This document shows, in pieces, positions 16,148 through 27,500 of a DNA stretch of 64,000 nt (position 1 is the stretch's first letter; each line of letters begins with the position of its first letter). The stretch is from Thermoplasmatota archaeon (GTDB lineage Archaea; Thermoplasmatota; Penumbrarchaeia; Penumbrarchaeales; Penumbrarchaeaceae). Below the pieces are notes generated by a model. It saw only the letters and a list, made by a program, of their open reading frames with translations. It made no database searches and had not been told where the DNA came from. Both the position numbers and the translations under genes were made by a program. The stretch covers positions 1 through 64,000 of the forward strand of contig JARVGK010000015.1 of assembly GCA_029762535.1 (NCBI GenBank), in the 5' to 3' direction.

Positions 16148-18523
16148 TCAGTTGGTCTCAAGTTTCGATCGGAGTTCCTGGGCCTCGGTGTTACCTGGGT
16201 TTATTGTAAGGGCCCTCTTTATGCATTCAAAAGCTTTTGTGGTCTCATTCATTTCTATGAAAAGGCTGGCCTTCTTCGTCCATATCCTATCGTTCTTGGG
16301 GTCCTCACGTAAAGCCTGGTTCAAAACATCGCTTCCCCCATCCCTATCACCCTCTCTGAGGAACAGTTCGTATAATGAGATGTACGCGTCCATATAGTGT
16401 GGATCGACCTTTATCGTTTTTTCAAGAAGTTCGTATGATTCGTCCTTCACATCTTTCTTCGATAGTGTCGTGGCAAGGGCCACCAAAGCCTCAGGATTGC
16501 GATCATCGATGGATATTGATTTCCTGAAACATTTAAGCGCATCCGCGCTCATGGAATATACAGAATCGAGAATACGTCCTTTTTCGTACCATGCCAGGGA
16601 ATGATCGTCTTTGATCATAGTGGTGGAATCGAGCGCAGAGAGGGCATCTTGATGTTTATCCAACCCTCTAGTCAGGACAATACCCTTCCAATACCATCCA
16701 TCGGGATCGTTCGGGTGTTTGCTGGTAAGCTCCTCGAATATTCTTATGGCCTCTATAGGGTCATAAAGATATTCGAAATATATCTTTCCGAGTTCGATCA
16801 TCAGAGAAGCATTTCCCGGGGAACTCTTCAAGGCCGAGTTCAGGGAGGATATCGCCTCATCGGCCCGGTTCAATCCTTTGCTTAGGACCTGGGACCTCGC
16901 TATGATGGACGGTATGTATCCTGGGTCGTTATGTATCGCATCGTTGAGGATCGTCAATGCCCTGTTCGGTTCATTGTCCAGTTTGAATGATCCTATCCCT
17001 TGAACGTATAGGCCAATGGGATCTTTGGGGGATGCCTGAAGGAGAGCTCCGGAAAGCCTATATGCCTTCTCGAAATGAATGTCGTTTTTCATGAGAAGTT
17101 CGATCTCTCTTCTGAGGATCTCGATAGAGTCGTTCTTTATCTCTCGCGCTTTCTCATAACATGCAATGGCCTCGTCTATATCGCCCTCAAAGCGTTCTGC
17201 CATCTCGCCCTTGAACATCCAAGCATGTATGTGCGAGGGATCGCTAGCTACGACCGCATCGAAATATTTTCGCGCCTTTTTGTTATCATTGAGCTTCTTG
17301 TACGATAACAATCCCAGCCTGAAGGAACCCTTGATGTGCTTGGGATTGATCCGTAGAAGAGTTCTGTATGCCATAACGGCCTCGTCCATACGATTCAATC
17401 TTTGCTCGAGTATCTGTGCCTTGAGGTACCAGGCCTCCTCGCTGTAAGGGTCCTTCTCAAGTGCGAACTCTAGGCATTTTAATCCGTCCTCCTCCCGTCC
17501 TCGTGTTCTTCCGAGAATGCCACCTTTGCGGATCCAGACGGGATGATGATTGGGGTCGATATCAGTGGCCTGGTCATACGAGTATAGGGCCTCTTCGAGG
17601 TCTCCCATCATCTCATAGCACATACCTCTGTAAGCCCAAGCGTCCCTATTGTCCACATCGATCTCAAGGACCTTATCCGCACATTCAAGGGCTGTTTGAT
17701 GATCGCTCCTGAAATCGAATAGTATCCGGCACTTCTCTATCAAAAGCTCGGTCCTCTCAGGCTGCATGGTCAATGCTTCCTCTAAGTAGAAAAGTGCAGT
17801 ATCGTGATCACCTTCATCAGCGGAGTCCTTTGCTCTGATCAATAGCCCCTTCACGATCTTTTTATGCTCGTCAAGATGAGGTTCTTTTCTATCCTTACCA
17901 AGTGGTTTCACGTCTCCGGATAGGTCCATTGCCCGGGTTTTGTCATCACCCTTGTCCTCAATATCTTTCAGCCTATCATCACAAGCGATGCTAGATCGCA
18001 GTGCTTTGATCGAATTGACATAATCCATTATCCCCTTCTCATCCTTCTCATAGGATGCTTCCCACAGAGAATCCATGTCCTCGAGGATGCCTGTGACCAT
18101 GTCCATTCCCGTTATCAGAACACCATGATTTATCGAATCGACCATGCTTTTCTCCGAAAGATCACCAGTTGCCATTATGGCCTTTTTGGAATCGAATATC
18201 GCCATGGTCGTGGATAGATTCCCTGCGAACCTGAGCTCGATCCTGGATGCAGGATCCCTCTTCATTAGCGTCAATATCTTAAGTACATCCGGATCGATAC
18301 CATTTTCAAGTAGATCCCTTTGCGAGAATCTTGTTATGAAACGCAATCTCAGTTTCTTGTTATTCCTCGCTATCATTATAGATTGGACCTTACGCATCAG
18401 CTGAATGTCGAGGAAGGGGGTTACGATCAGAGCTTCCTTTTCCACCTCCATAAGGTTCCAAAGGAATATGTTCCTCCACGGGCTCTGGAACATGAAAAAA
18501 CCCGAATCTATATCCTCATCCAT
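16148..18523 (-). CDS. Degenerate phospholipase-D-like domain fused to a long TPR array
   Basis: 791 residues. The first 170 or so resemble a PLD-type nuclease/lipase fold ('EALIVTPFLD', then 'TMAIFDSKKAIMATGDLSEKS'), but the His of the HKD motif is replaced, so it is probably non-catalytic. From about residue 215 to the end there is a continuous array of well over ten TPR-like 34-residue repeats (W-x-x-G and A/P patterns such as 'AWYLKAQILEQ'). The likely role is a protein-interaction scaffold. ATG 18523 with GCAGGTGG upstream is preferred to TTG 18541. It precedes the KaiC-like triad on the same strand. Confidence 0.8.
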   Translation of the reverse strand: MDEDIDSGFFMFQSPWRNIFLWNLMEVEKEALIVTPFLDIQLMRKVQSIMIARNNKKLRLRFITRFSQRDLLENGIDPDVLKILTLMKRDPASRIELRFAGNLSTTMAIFDSKKAIMATGDLSEKSMVDSINHGVLITGMDMVTGILEDMDSLWEASYEKDEKGIMDYVNSIKALRSSIACDDRLKDIEDKGDDKTRAMDLSGDVKPLGKDRKEPHLDEHKKIVKGLLIRAKDSADEGDHDTALFYLEEALTMQPERTELLIEKCRILFDFRSDHQTALECADKVLEIDVDNRDAWAYRGMCYEMMGDLEEALYSYDQATDIDPNHHPVWIRKGGILGRTRGREEDGLKCLEFALEKDPYSEEAWYLKAQILEQRLNRMDEAVMAYRTLLRINPKHIKGSFRLGLLSYKKLNDNKKARKYFDAVVASDPSHIHAWMFKGEMAERFEGDIDEAIACYEKAREIKNDSIEILRREIELLMKNDIHFEKAYRLSGALLQASPKDPIGLYVQGIGSFKLDNEPNRALTILNDAIHNDPGYIPSIIARSQVLSKGLNRADEAISSLNSALKSSPGNASLMIELGKIYFEYLYDPIEAIRIFEELTSKHPNDPDGWYWKGIVLTRGLDKHQDALSALDSTTMIKDDHSLAWYEKGRILDSVYSMSADALKCFRKSISIDDRNPEALVALATTLSKKDVKDESYELLEKTIKVDPHYMDAYISLYELFLREGDRDGGSDVLNQALREDPKNDRIWTKKASLFIEMNETTKAFECIKRALTINPGNTEAQELRSKLETN

Positions 18524-18629
18524 GGGACCACCTGCCAACAATGAACTTGTACTTCGTAAGAGAGATTTTTCTTATACTTTATCGTATCTGAGCCATTATT
18601 CATCATGGGATATCATTCTTTTCAAAACC

Positions 18630-19298
18630 CTATAACGATAACAGGATCCGGCGTATTCCCTCCAACCTTTCGAGTTCAAGTATGAAGAGAGAAACGCGAG
18701 CCTTAGATGACAGTTCATGGACCCTCATGGCCATCCTCTCTTCCCTGAGTTTCTCAAGGGTTCGAAAATCCGACATCCTGTTGACGGTTCGATCCCAATG
18801 TGTGCAGAAAGCCGCCGCATCCGATCCCTTATAGTCCATCCTGTTGATCCTCTTGATCTCGAGCGACTGTCTGACGAGAGTAAGCCCTCCGACGTTCTCC
18901 GTGTATGCATCTGAATATTCCTCATCGTTCATGTCCAGGGGAAAAATGGGGATCCCCCTCTCTCTGGAAGACCTCAAAGCTTGGACCAAAGAAGGAGGGG
19001 GTATCTGAACCTCTCCGAACCTGGATAATTTGATAGCATATACTTTCTCAAGAGGGGACATGGGCGTTCTCTTATATTCTCCATCAATGACCATGGCCAA
19101 TCCCTCAAGCTCCTCAGGGGAGATATGTACGCCTATGAGGTCCGGTCCGAGCATTTCGATGACCTGCTCAACGGTGAAGGATTCGGATACAAGGCCCTTG
19201 ATCGTTCCGAGGATATGAATGCGGAACCCGCCCTTATCGAATTCGATCAGCCTCAGGACCTCAAGGTCGCCTGCCCTCCCGGATCCTATCTCCTTCAC
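18630..19298 (-). CDS. TraB-like family protein
   Basis: 222 residues. The opening 'FRIHILGTIKGLVSESFTVEQVIEMLGPDLIGVHISPEE' follows the TraB/PrgY pattern (histidine-glycine-thiol turn, then a long helix and a 'D.v.ve.' strand), and 'SSRERGIPIFPLDMNDEEY' matches the family's 'a...g.p..liDrd' strand. The usual membrane segments are absent, and the conserved metal/peptidase-like residues are partly changed, so this is a distant assignment. GTG 19298 has AGGAGG nine bases upstream, inside the end of the preceding gene, indicating coupled expression. Confidence 0.5.
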   Translation of the reverse strand: MKEIGSGRAGDLEVLRLIEFDKGGFRIHILGTIKGLVSESFTVEQVIEMLGPDLIGVHISPEELEGLAMVIDGEYKRTPMSPLEKVYAIKLSRFGEVQIPPPSLVQALRSSRERGIPIFPLDMNDEEYSDAYTENVGGLTLVRQSLEIKRINRMDYKGSDAAAFCTHWDRTVNRMSDFRTLEKLREERMAMRVHELSSKARVSLFILELERLEGIRRILLSL

Positions 19299-19301
19299 CT
19301 G

Positions 19302-21698
19302 TCAGTTCCTCCTATTAGAATAGACGGCTTTGGAGCCGGAGGATCTCTTATGGTCTGTCCCTGCTGAGCGATCGCGGGTCTTTATGTGGAGTAGATATAG
19401 CAGAATTATGATCAGGACGAAGACGAACGCAGCTAGAACGAGGTTCCAAACGTCGGTCTCGTCCATACCGTCCGCAGGTATATTAAAAATGAGGGGTTCC
19501 ATGTCCTCACCATCCATGATACCGTCGCCATCCGTGTCAGGATCGAGAGGGTCTGTCTCCCAGGGATCGACCCTTCCGTTCCTGTTCGAGTCCTCGAAAC
19601 CGTCCAAAAGATAGTCTCCATCGGTGTCTGGATCGAGCGGGTCCGTCTCGCCTTCGTCAACTATTCCGTTACCGTTCCTGTCCTCAAGGCCATCAATGAG
19701 ACCGTCCCCGTCGGTGTCTGGATCGAAAGGATCGGTCCCGAGTATGGATTCCTCGACATAATCGGATAATCCGTCATTGTCCGAATCAAGTGTGAGGGGA
19801 TTCACCACGAATATGTTCATTTTGACGGATTCCGAGTAATGAACACCATCGAATGCCCTGATATCGATAGTATGTGAACCGGAAGTGAGGTTGATGAGAA
19901 GGACATCGATCGTGAAATCACCATCGGCCCCTATGTTCATAAGCTCTATCACCTGCGCATTCGATGTGCCGAATTGTATTCTAAGGTAGTAAACATCAAG
20001 ATCGTCCATGATCGATCCCTTGATGATAAGGTTCGCCCTGTGAGTGGACCCTTCCAAAGGTTGGTGGATCGTCAACTCAGGAGGCAAGTTCGGAGGGAAC
20101 ATGGTAATATCTACAAGGTTAGAAAGATCGAACAATTCAAGGGTGGATATATCGTTACCTGTGGATTGGGCATATGTCCTAAAAGGGAGGTTGGACCTCG
20201 TTTCCAGGGAATTATTGATGTATACTAAAAGTCCAATATGATCCGTGATCCCATTCCTTCCCGTCCTGGAACCGGCCACGATCTCCCCTGTCCTGTCCCT
20301 GATATGGATCAGAGCGTTCTCTACCGGGTCACCCGACCCATAGAGCGTGGTCCTGACCTGCAGGAAATGGACGTACCTTGTGATAGATCCCTCATCTTTA
20401 TATCTCACATCCGATGGAGGCCTCTTGTTGCCGAACGTTAGAGCGCTGGAATCTCCCAGGATGAAACTCGAAAGGATCGATGTACCCCATGAGGAATTGT
20501 ACAAAAGGACCGATGAGCTTCTGGCATCGATGTGGGATGATATCGAGTTACCAAGGGTGGCGTTATCGCAATTTAAAGAGGAATTGATCAGGAGAAAGGA
20601 GGGATGTGTGACACCCCCCTGTCCAGTCCCAAGCCTCAAAAAATAACTATCGTAGATGTATAGTTTGGAATCAGTGGAATCTATACCGCTGTATCCGCAA
20701 TCGTGAACGAAGGATTCGATCAATTCGACGCTGCTTTGATGAGATATTATACCTTCGAAGTTCGAAGGACCTATGTCCTGATCCTTCAGTTCTATAGAGG
20801 ATCCGGAGACGGCAATGATCGCATTGTTGGAAAAACCTATCCTACCTCCTGTAAGGGATATTTGGGACCTGGTAGATGATATCTGGGCGGATGTGGTGAA
20901 AGATGCCCCTCTTTCCGTAAGCAAATAAAGAGACCGCCCTTTCAATGTCGATTCCACTATCTGCATTCCGTTGCCGCTCGAGTTGTTTACATACATACCC
21001 ACGACATCGACACCGGAACCGTAGGATCTCATCCCTGTCGTGCAGTCATTCAGATAGATGGAGCTTAAGGATATCTTTTCAGTGTTCCATATCGATATGC
21101 CGTAGAAACCTCCGTGATGAACAGTTATCCTCTCCATGCGATTGTCCATGGCCTTCATTGGCCCGCGGACCTCCACACCGGCGGTCTCAGTGGAAATCAC
21201 TGTGATATCGCTAACGAGAACTCCTATCGTTCTAAGGCGCAGACCGACCTTGCTTTCGGATATGGATACGTTCTTCAGAAGGACCTTGTCATCTGGGCTC
21301 GTTCCGATGATAGTGATGCCTTCCCAGATATCCTCCCCCTCATCCGGCGAGAACACGACGGGCTCATCAGAGGTACCTGTGATCCTCGCAGAACCGCGGA
21401 ATTCAAGTGCTGCTTGGTTCCTGACCTTTATCGAGTTGCCTGGACCGATGTACAGCGGAGTGGCAGCTGGAACCGCCAGGTCCTTTGATATGATGAAACC
21501 ACCGGTCGTCCTCTGAACTGTCGTTGGGTCCCTGTCCGCTATCTCATCCAGGGTAGTATAGCCTTCCGGGACATCCACAGCGATAGGGTCGAAATACGGA
21601 GGGATCGATACTACGAATATAGCGAGCAGGAGGATAAGGATGGTTGGGATCGAAACGAACTGCAAGTATGTCTTATCAAGGCTTTCTCTATCTTTCAT
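19302..21698 (-). CDS. Surface protein with right-handed beta-helix, calcium-binding repeats and C-terminal membrane anchor
   Basis: About 798 residues. A signal/anchor segment ([15 protein letters not shown], about 18-32) is followed by a long region of short beta strands with repeated N and G turns, typical of a parallel beta-helix (about 90-440), then an Ig-like module and four or five thrombospondin type 3 style DxDxDG repeats (nt about 19480-19790 in the gene's 3' part). A single membrane helix and basic tail close the protein. It is likely an envelope or carbohydrate-binding protein. ATG 21698 with GGTGTG upstream is chosen over the frame's first ATG at 21764, which precedes a non-signal-like stretch. 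Confidence 0.8.
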   Translation of the reverse strand: MKDRESLDKTYLQFVSIPTILILLLAIFVVSIPPYFDPIAVDVPEGYTTLDEIADRDPTTVQRTTGGFIISKDLAVPAATPLYIGPGNSIKVRNQAALEFRGSARITGTSDEPVVFSPDEGEDIWEGITIIGTSPDDKVLLKNVSISESKVGLRLRTIGVLVSDITVISTETAGVEVRGPMKAMDNRMERITVHHGGFYGISIWNTEKISLSSIYLNDCTTGMRSYGSGVDVVGMYVNNSSGNGMQIVESTLKGRSLYLLTERGASFTTSAQISSTRSQISLTGGRIGFSNNAIIAVSGSSIELKDQDIGPSNFEGIISHQSSVELIESFVHDCGYSGIDSTDSKLYIYDSYFLRLGTGQGGVTHPSFLLINSSLNCDNATLGNSISSHIDARSSSVLLYNSSWGTSILSSFILGDSSALTFGNKRPPSDVRYKDEGSITRYVHFLQVRTTLYGSGDPVENALIHIRDRTGEIVAGSRTGRNGITDHIGLLVYINNSLETRSNLPFRTYAQSTGNDISTLELFDLSNLVDITMFPPNLPPELTIHQPLEGSTHRANLIIKGSIMDDLDVYYLRIQFGTSNAQVIELMNIGADGDFTIDVLLINLTSGSHTIDIRAFDGVHYSESVKMNIFVVNPLTLDSDNDGLSDYVEESILGTDPFDPDTDGDGLIDGLEDRNGNGIVDEGETDPLDPDTDGDYLLDGFEDSNRNGRVDPWETDPLDPDTDGDGIMDGEDMEPLIFNIPADGMDETDVWNLVLAAFVFVLIIILLYLLHIKTRDRSAGTDHKRSSGSKAVYSNRRN

Positions 21699-21870
21699 GT
21701 TCACACCAAGGCCTGATCTCCCAATTGAGAACATGCTTATTAATGTATTTTGTCCATGACACATACTTTTCGAATCTATACATGCCTCACATCAAGGGTT
21801 GATTTTATCTATATTGATCCTTTATATCCTCACTGGAACCGTCGGAAAAATCTCAGGAGCGATGATAGGT

Positions 21871-23532
21871 ATGGAAAAACTGGTGGAATGCGTTCCCAAT
21901 TTCAGCGAAGGAAAGGAAAGTTACGTGATAGAAGCGATATCGGCCGCGATAACCAGCGTCAAGGGAGTAAAACTAATGAACGTGGATCCAGGTAGCGATT
22001 TCAACCGAACTGTGTACACGTTCGTAGGAGGGCCGGAAATGGTACTCGAGGCCGCCTTCAGGGCCGCACGGGTAGGAACGGCTCTGATCGACATGTCAAA
22101 GCATAAAGGAGAGCACGCGAGAATGGGAGCTCTCGATGTGGTACCTTTCATACCCATATCTGGCACCGACTATGATGAATGCAGCCGGCTTGCGCAGAGT
22201 TTAGGAGAAAGGATGTGGGAGGAGCTTCGAGTGCCTGTGTATCTATATGCGATGTCGGCCAAGGACCCGTCACGAATCAAGCTCCCGGATATCAGAAAAG
22301 GGGAATACGAGGCGCTTCCGGAAAAGCTCAAGGACCCATCGTTCAGACCCGATATCGGGGACCCGGTCTTCAATAGTAGATCCGGAGTGACGGCGACAGG
22401 AGCAAGGCAGATCCTGATAGCCTACAATATCAACTTGGACTCGGACGATAAGGAAAAGGCAAACATCATATCCGGTGCCATAAGGGAGAGCGGGGTACTC
22501 AAAAGAGATGAAAAGGGTGAGAAGATCATTGGCGAGGACGGCAGGCCAGTAAGAATTCCTGGCAGGTTCAGGGGTGTTCAGGCTGGCGGCATGATGTACG
22601 ATGAAAGAACCGCTCAGGTTTCTATGAACCTTCTCGATTACGAGCAAGTCAACCTGCACGATGTGTTCGAAGCGGTCAAGGAAGAGGCATCTAAACTGGG
22701 GATCGGTCTTAGGGGGAGTGAGATAGTGGGAGTGGTCCCGAAGAAAGCGATGATCAATGCCGGTATTTTCTACGCTGGTGAAGGAAAAAGAGATCAACTG
22801 GCTGAAAATGAATTGATCGATATCGTCATTCAGGAGCTCGGATTGGATTCGCTCTATCCATTCGATCCTGATACGAAGATAATAGAATACCTTATGAAGG
22901 AAAGGGGCCCGCTGGCTTCATCCAAGATCGATTCGTTCCTCAAGGAACTATCATCAGAATCACCTGCACCGGGTGGAGGTAGCGTGGCCGCCCTTTCAGG
23001 AGCTCTTGGTGCCTCCCTCCTGGAAATGGTTTGCAAACTGACCCTCTCAAAGAAGAAATACGAGAATGTTTGGCCCTCAATGAAGGATATCTCCCGGGAA
23101 ATGTCCAGGGCGAGGTCCGATCTGACGGACCTTATAGATGAGGACACGGAAGCATTCAACAAGGTCATTGCCGCCTTCAAGCTTCCCAAGGATCGCGAGG
23201 AGGATAAGATAAAACGCTCAGCAGCGATACAGGAGGCATACCGCCATGCCATAGACGTACCTTTGAGGACATTGAAAATATGTCATGCGGTCATATCCAG
23301 GGCCAATGATGTGGCAAAGGAAGGTAACGTGAATTCTGTAACCGATGCCGGTGTCGCCGCGGAAATGGCCTATGCAGGCATCCATGGAGCTATTTTGAAC
23401 GTAAAGGTAAATCTAGGATCTGTAAAGGATGAGGGATACAAGGCAGAATTGATCAAGGATATCGATATAATCACGTCGGGGATGGAACGGGAATTATCGA
23501 AAGTGAGAGGGACGATCGCATCGAAGATTTGA
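21871..23532 (+). CDS. ftcD: Bifunctional glutamate formiminotransferase / formiminotetrahydrofolate cyclodeaminase
   Basis: 553 residues. Residues about 1-325 are formiminotransferase ('VECVPNFSEGKE', and the catalytic His in 'GEHARMGALDVVPFIP'). Residues about 345-550 are cyclodeaminase ('SPAPGGGSVAALSGALGASL' folate-binding segment). The enzyme moves the formimino group of formiminoglutamate to tetrahydrofolate and releases ammonia, the last step of one histidine degradation route. No other hut gene is seen nearby. ATG 21871 is used because the family N-terminus begins there; a TATA-like TTTATATCC lies 42-50 nt upstream and an AGGAG 11 nt upstream. Confidence 0.92.
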   Translation: MEKLVECVPNFSEGKESYVIEAISAAITSVKGVKLMNVDPGSDFNRTVYTFVGGPEMVLEAAFRAARVGTALIDMSKHKGEHARMGALDVVPFIPISGTDYDECSRLAQSLGERMWEELRVPVYLYAMSAKDPSRIKLPDIRKGEYEALPEKLKDPSFRPDIGDPVFNSRSGVTATGARQILIAYNINLDSDDKEKANIISGAIRESGVLKRDEKGEKIIGEDGRPVRIPGRFRGVQAGGMMYDERTAQVSMNLLDYEQVNLHDVFEAVKEEASKLGIGLRGSEIVGVVPKKAMINAGIFYAGEGKRDQLAENELIDIVIQELGLDSLYPFDPDTKIIEYLMKERGPLASSKIDSFLKELSSESPAPGGGSVAALSGALGASLLEMVCKLTLSKKKYENVWPSMKDISREMSRARSDLTDLIDEDTEAFNKVIAAFKLPKDREEDKIKRSAAIQEAYRHAIDVPLRTLKICHAVISRANDVAKEGNVNSVTDAGVAAEMAYAGIHGAILNVKVNLGSVKDEGYKAELIKDIDIITSGMERELSKVRGTIASKI

Positions 23533-23544
23533 GGAGATTTGCTC

Positions 23545-23802
23545 ATGGGAAAGATAGAGAAGTTGAACAAGGAGATCGAGAAACTCAAGAAGGAGATCGA
23601 GACCTTCGAGGACAAGATAGATGAGGCCAGGAAGATGCTCAAGGAAGGAAGAATAGATAAGGACCAGTGGACCAGAGCCCGTCTCAAATATCAGGAGAAG
23701 ATAAGGATAAACCGCTCGACAATCAATCGGAAAGAGAAGGTCAGGCTCCATCTCGAGAAGAAGGAAAAGGAGAAGAAGGAGGAGAAAGATAAAAAGAAAT
23801 GA
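23545..23802 (+). CDS. Small highly charged coiled-coil protein
   Basis: 85 residues, nearly all heptad-like Lys/Glu helices ('KIEKLNKEIEKLKKEIE' and a Lys/Glu-only end). It is a predicted coiled coil with no domain I recognise. ATG 23545 has GAGGAG eight bases upstream. It starts 12 nt after ftcD and 24 nt before trmY, suggesting one transcript. Confidence 0.7.
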   Translation: MGKIEKLNKEIEKLKKEIETFEDKIDEARKMLKEGRIDKDQWTRARLKYQEKIRINRSTINRKEKVRLHLEKKEKEKKEEKDKKK

Positions 23803-23826
23803 ACCCATAGAATCCGTGGTAAACTC

Positions 23827-24465
23827 ATGACCGAGACCTCTGATCTCTTCACCTTAAAAAGGAACTTCTTCGTTTTGGCCCATAGGGTGAATACTGATGG
23901 TAATTTCAACTTGAACGATCTATGTGGATCGGCAGGGCGACTTGACGGGATAATACGGTCGATCAATTCATCCCTCTTCCTATCACATGGGATACGTAGG
24001 GATTCCGCTGTTCATGCGATCATGATGGGCCCATCTGACCCACCAAAGGTCTTGAGCATACTAGGGTCCTCTGTGAGATACCTGAATCCAGATGAGAGGT
24101 CCACTGCATCTCTCATCAAGAAAGCATTGGAGATAGCGCTACCCGCATCAAACGGATCATGCATACGATCCACACCTGGAATATATGTCACGAGAGGTGG
24201 TCTGGACCATGTCCTTGATAATGTCAAGGGAAGGTCATTCCTGCTGCTTGAGAACGCCGACAAAGGAAGAAAGATCCTTGAGACCATTGCGATGGATGTG
24301 GGAAATATTAATTTCTTCCTATCCGATGATAGGGATTTCGAAGAGGAAGAGATAGAAACGATCATGCTCACGTCGGATGGGGCAATATCGGTGTCCCCGA
24401 AAGTGCTTCATACGGACCATTGCATAACGGTCATTCACAGTATTTTGGACGATATTGAGAATTAA
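23827..24465 (+). CDS. trmY: tRNA (pseudouridine-54 N1)-methyltransferase TrmY
   Basis: 212 residues of the SPOUT (knotted) family. The signatures 'GSAGRLDGIIRSINSSLFLSHGIRRDSAVHAIMMGP' and 'VRYLNPDERSTASLIKKALE' are close to the archaeal TrmY consensus, as is the C-terminal 'DHCITVIHSILD'. TrmY methylates N1 of pseudouridine 54 in the T loop of archaeal tRNAs using S-adenosylmethionine. Cytosolic. The reading frame is complete. Confidence 0.92.
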   Translation: MTETSDLFTLKRNFFVLAHRVNTDGNFNLNDLCGSAGRLDGIIRSINSSLFLSHGIRRDSAVHAIMMGPSDPPKVLSILGSSVRYLNPDERSTASLIKKALEIALPASNGSCIRSTPGIYVTRGGLDHVLDNVKGRSFLLLENADKGRKILETIAMDVGNINFFLSDDRDFEEEEIETIMLTSDGAISVSPKVLHTDHCITVIHSILDDIEN

Positions 24466-24539
24466 AGGAAGCCCCCTTAAGGACAATATTGCTCATCCAG
24501 GGGTAAGGGTTATCTACCTTTCAGTCCACTTACCTTGCG

Positions 24540-27500
24540 ATGCTAAGAGATCGCTTATCTTTCATACGATCCGTCGCTTGTTTGGCGATCATATCTATGA
24601 TTGCCCTGCAGGCCGTGATGTTGGCGAACGATGCGGGGGTCGGTGCATATTCTCTGGAAGAGCTGTCGGACCTCGTCGTCCTTGACCTATCGACGTTCAA
24701 ATATGTCTCCGGAGGTTTGAACCATTCAGGAATCAGCCCTTGGGGTTCGCTTTACTTTGGAGAGGTCAACGAATCGACGAAGATAAGTTTCGATATAATC
24801 AACAACAACGGTGCCTATTTCAAGAACGTTAGGGTAACTTTCACGGTGAATTGGTTCGATGGGATCATCTCGGATGCGGGATATGTGATGTACCGAGATT
24901 CGATACTGACCGATGTGCCACCAGGAAAGGGGTCCAGGGCAGGACCAATGGTCTTCACTTGGACCCCGCAGTTCTCTGGATCGTACAGTTTCAACATAAC
25001 CATCCAAGTTCCGAACGATAGGTACCCTGCTTCAGATGCACGATACGGTTGGGGTTTGGAATACCAAACCGGGTCCAAGGAAAAATATCGGAACGGGTAC
25101 TGGATAGGATCATATTCCAATGATTGCTCTTCGATAAAAGATTGGTCCACCGAGGTTTCCGGCGGTCTTGAAGGGAACAACTGGCACGTTAGCGATCATC
25201 CGTTGGGAGCAGGCGAACCGAATCTTCACACCTCTGGTAAAGTTTTCTGGGCAGGTAACGATTCATCTTTGATAGGGCCGCTATCTGGAGTATATTCATT
25301 GATATCGCCTCTCTTGGACCTCTCGGTGTTCGATGATTCGGCCTTCAATCCCGAGCTTAGCAGAGGTGATCCACAGATATATTTCCTCTACAGATACCGG
25401 GGGAACCTCACCCCGGAAGGTAGGTTCGGAAGGGCCGGGCTATATCATTATGTAAGTCTCGATGAAGGGGAGACGTGGGAGGGGCTGCTCGATCCTCAAG
25501 GAAAACATGTAATAATCAGTGGGAACACATCGAGCCCGATCTGGGATAACCCGAAGCATAAAACCCCGCAGGGTAGTGAGAAATGGGGGTTAGACCTCTC
25601 CCGATTTCAGGGAAAGAGGATCATGCTGAAAATACAATACAGGCCGTCCGGATATGTCGAGACAGGTTTTTTACTTGATGATTTCGTTCTCATAGGCAAG
25701 GAGAAGGTCGACATATCCACATTCAGGATAGTCGATCATACAAAGGATTCCCTGTTAGTATCTCCAGGAAACTCGATGGACTACAGGATAGAGGTCATAT
25801 CACTTTATTCAGGAGGTCACATCACTTTGAGGTCCGAGGTCATATCCGCTTCATCGGATATCGATATCAGTAAGGATGTAAAGATCGATCCGGCGATCAT
25901 GGAGATGCATTATGGAACTGATGACCCATATATCATAAATGTAAGATTTTATCCCAGGGCAAAATTAAAGGCCGGACCCGGTTGGATAAGGATCAGAATG
26001 ATGGCTGATAATACAGTAAGGGACGCCGTACTTCTGTTTGAAATGATCCCCGTTCATAATATCGATATATCACTATCGGGTAGGAAGGAAGGGCCTTTCT
26101 CCAAAGAGGATCCTCCGCATATAGACCTGTATTTGAATAACAGCGGCAACATCCCCGAGAGGTTATTCATCGATTTTGGTTCTGATCGCGGTCTTATATG
26201 GAATATTACAGGACCAGTTCAATACCATCTTGAACCTGGAGACCATAAGGTAATGGGATTCACTCTCGGTTTTGACGGAGAAGGGATGGCCGGAAGGCTC
26301 CATGGTCATCTGATAGTTTACAAGCAGGCCACCGAGATCACAGGAGATCAAATATCTTTGACAATAAATGGAGGCGCCCCTCCCGATGATTGGATGGTAT
26401 GGGAGATGGACTATGAAATTGAACAGACATATAATATATCCATATATGCCTCAAATAGATATGCTATGATAAGGGAACCTCCGAGCCGTGGAACCGAAAA
26501 CATCACCTTTCACATAGGCATCATAAACAACGGCAATGGAAATGATACAGTGATATTGTCATCAGAGATGTATTTCATGAACGAAAACATCACCGTGGAA
26601 CATGATGGGACCATCGATGTTCCTCCAATGTCGATGGATACCATAGTTCCTGTAAAGATCAGTATAAACTATCCAGTATCCCCTGGGTTATATAGATTCA
26701 GGATATTGGCGCTCTCCGAGAGTACTGAAGGCCATAGGAACAATCACATAGACTTGAGCGTTCGCATTGGAAGAGAGGAGGTCCCGAACGGTGTGTACAT
26801 CGATAATTCCACCCTTACGATCGAGCCTGCAAGGGCCATCGTTGGCAGCGAATCCGTCATATCATTTGAGACCAGGTCCTTTGGGCTGCCGGAGGATACC
26901 CCCTTTTCCGTGAACATCAGAATGAACGGTTCGAAGATTTCCACAACCACCTTCTTTACCACGAGGGGGGCCCCTCTTCTATGTCAAATAAAGTGGGTCC
27001 CGCAATACTCGGGAGTAATGTTTCTTTCATTGGATATCGAAGGAGAGATCGCAGGGATCAACACCGATACGGGAATGGTCCAGAACGTTAATATAACCTT
27101 TATGGTCCACCATATCGACCTTTCATTGCAGTGGCATCTACTGCCTTTGGATCTGGATGCAGGGCCGAATCGTACATTGGATCCGGGCACTTACTATATC
27201 GAGCTGCTTCTTAGGAACGAAGGAGACATAACAGCTGAGCTGATATCGATCTTCACCAACCTAACTACGGATTCAGGGGACGTAAAAGCATACAGATCCA
27301 ACCTTTCAAGAATAGATCCGGGGGAGGGGGTTGTGATAAGATTAGGGCCATTCGCTCTAGATCCACTTAGAACATATCATTTCGAGGTACAGGTCCCGGT
27401 GATCGGGAGATGGAGGGACGTCAATCCTGAGGACAATGTTCTCACATACTCCATTCAGATTGGGGAGCCGCCTCCTGGAGAACCTGTATGGAGGGATCCG

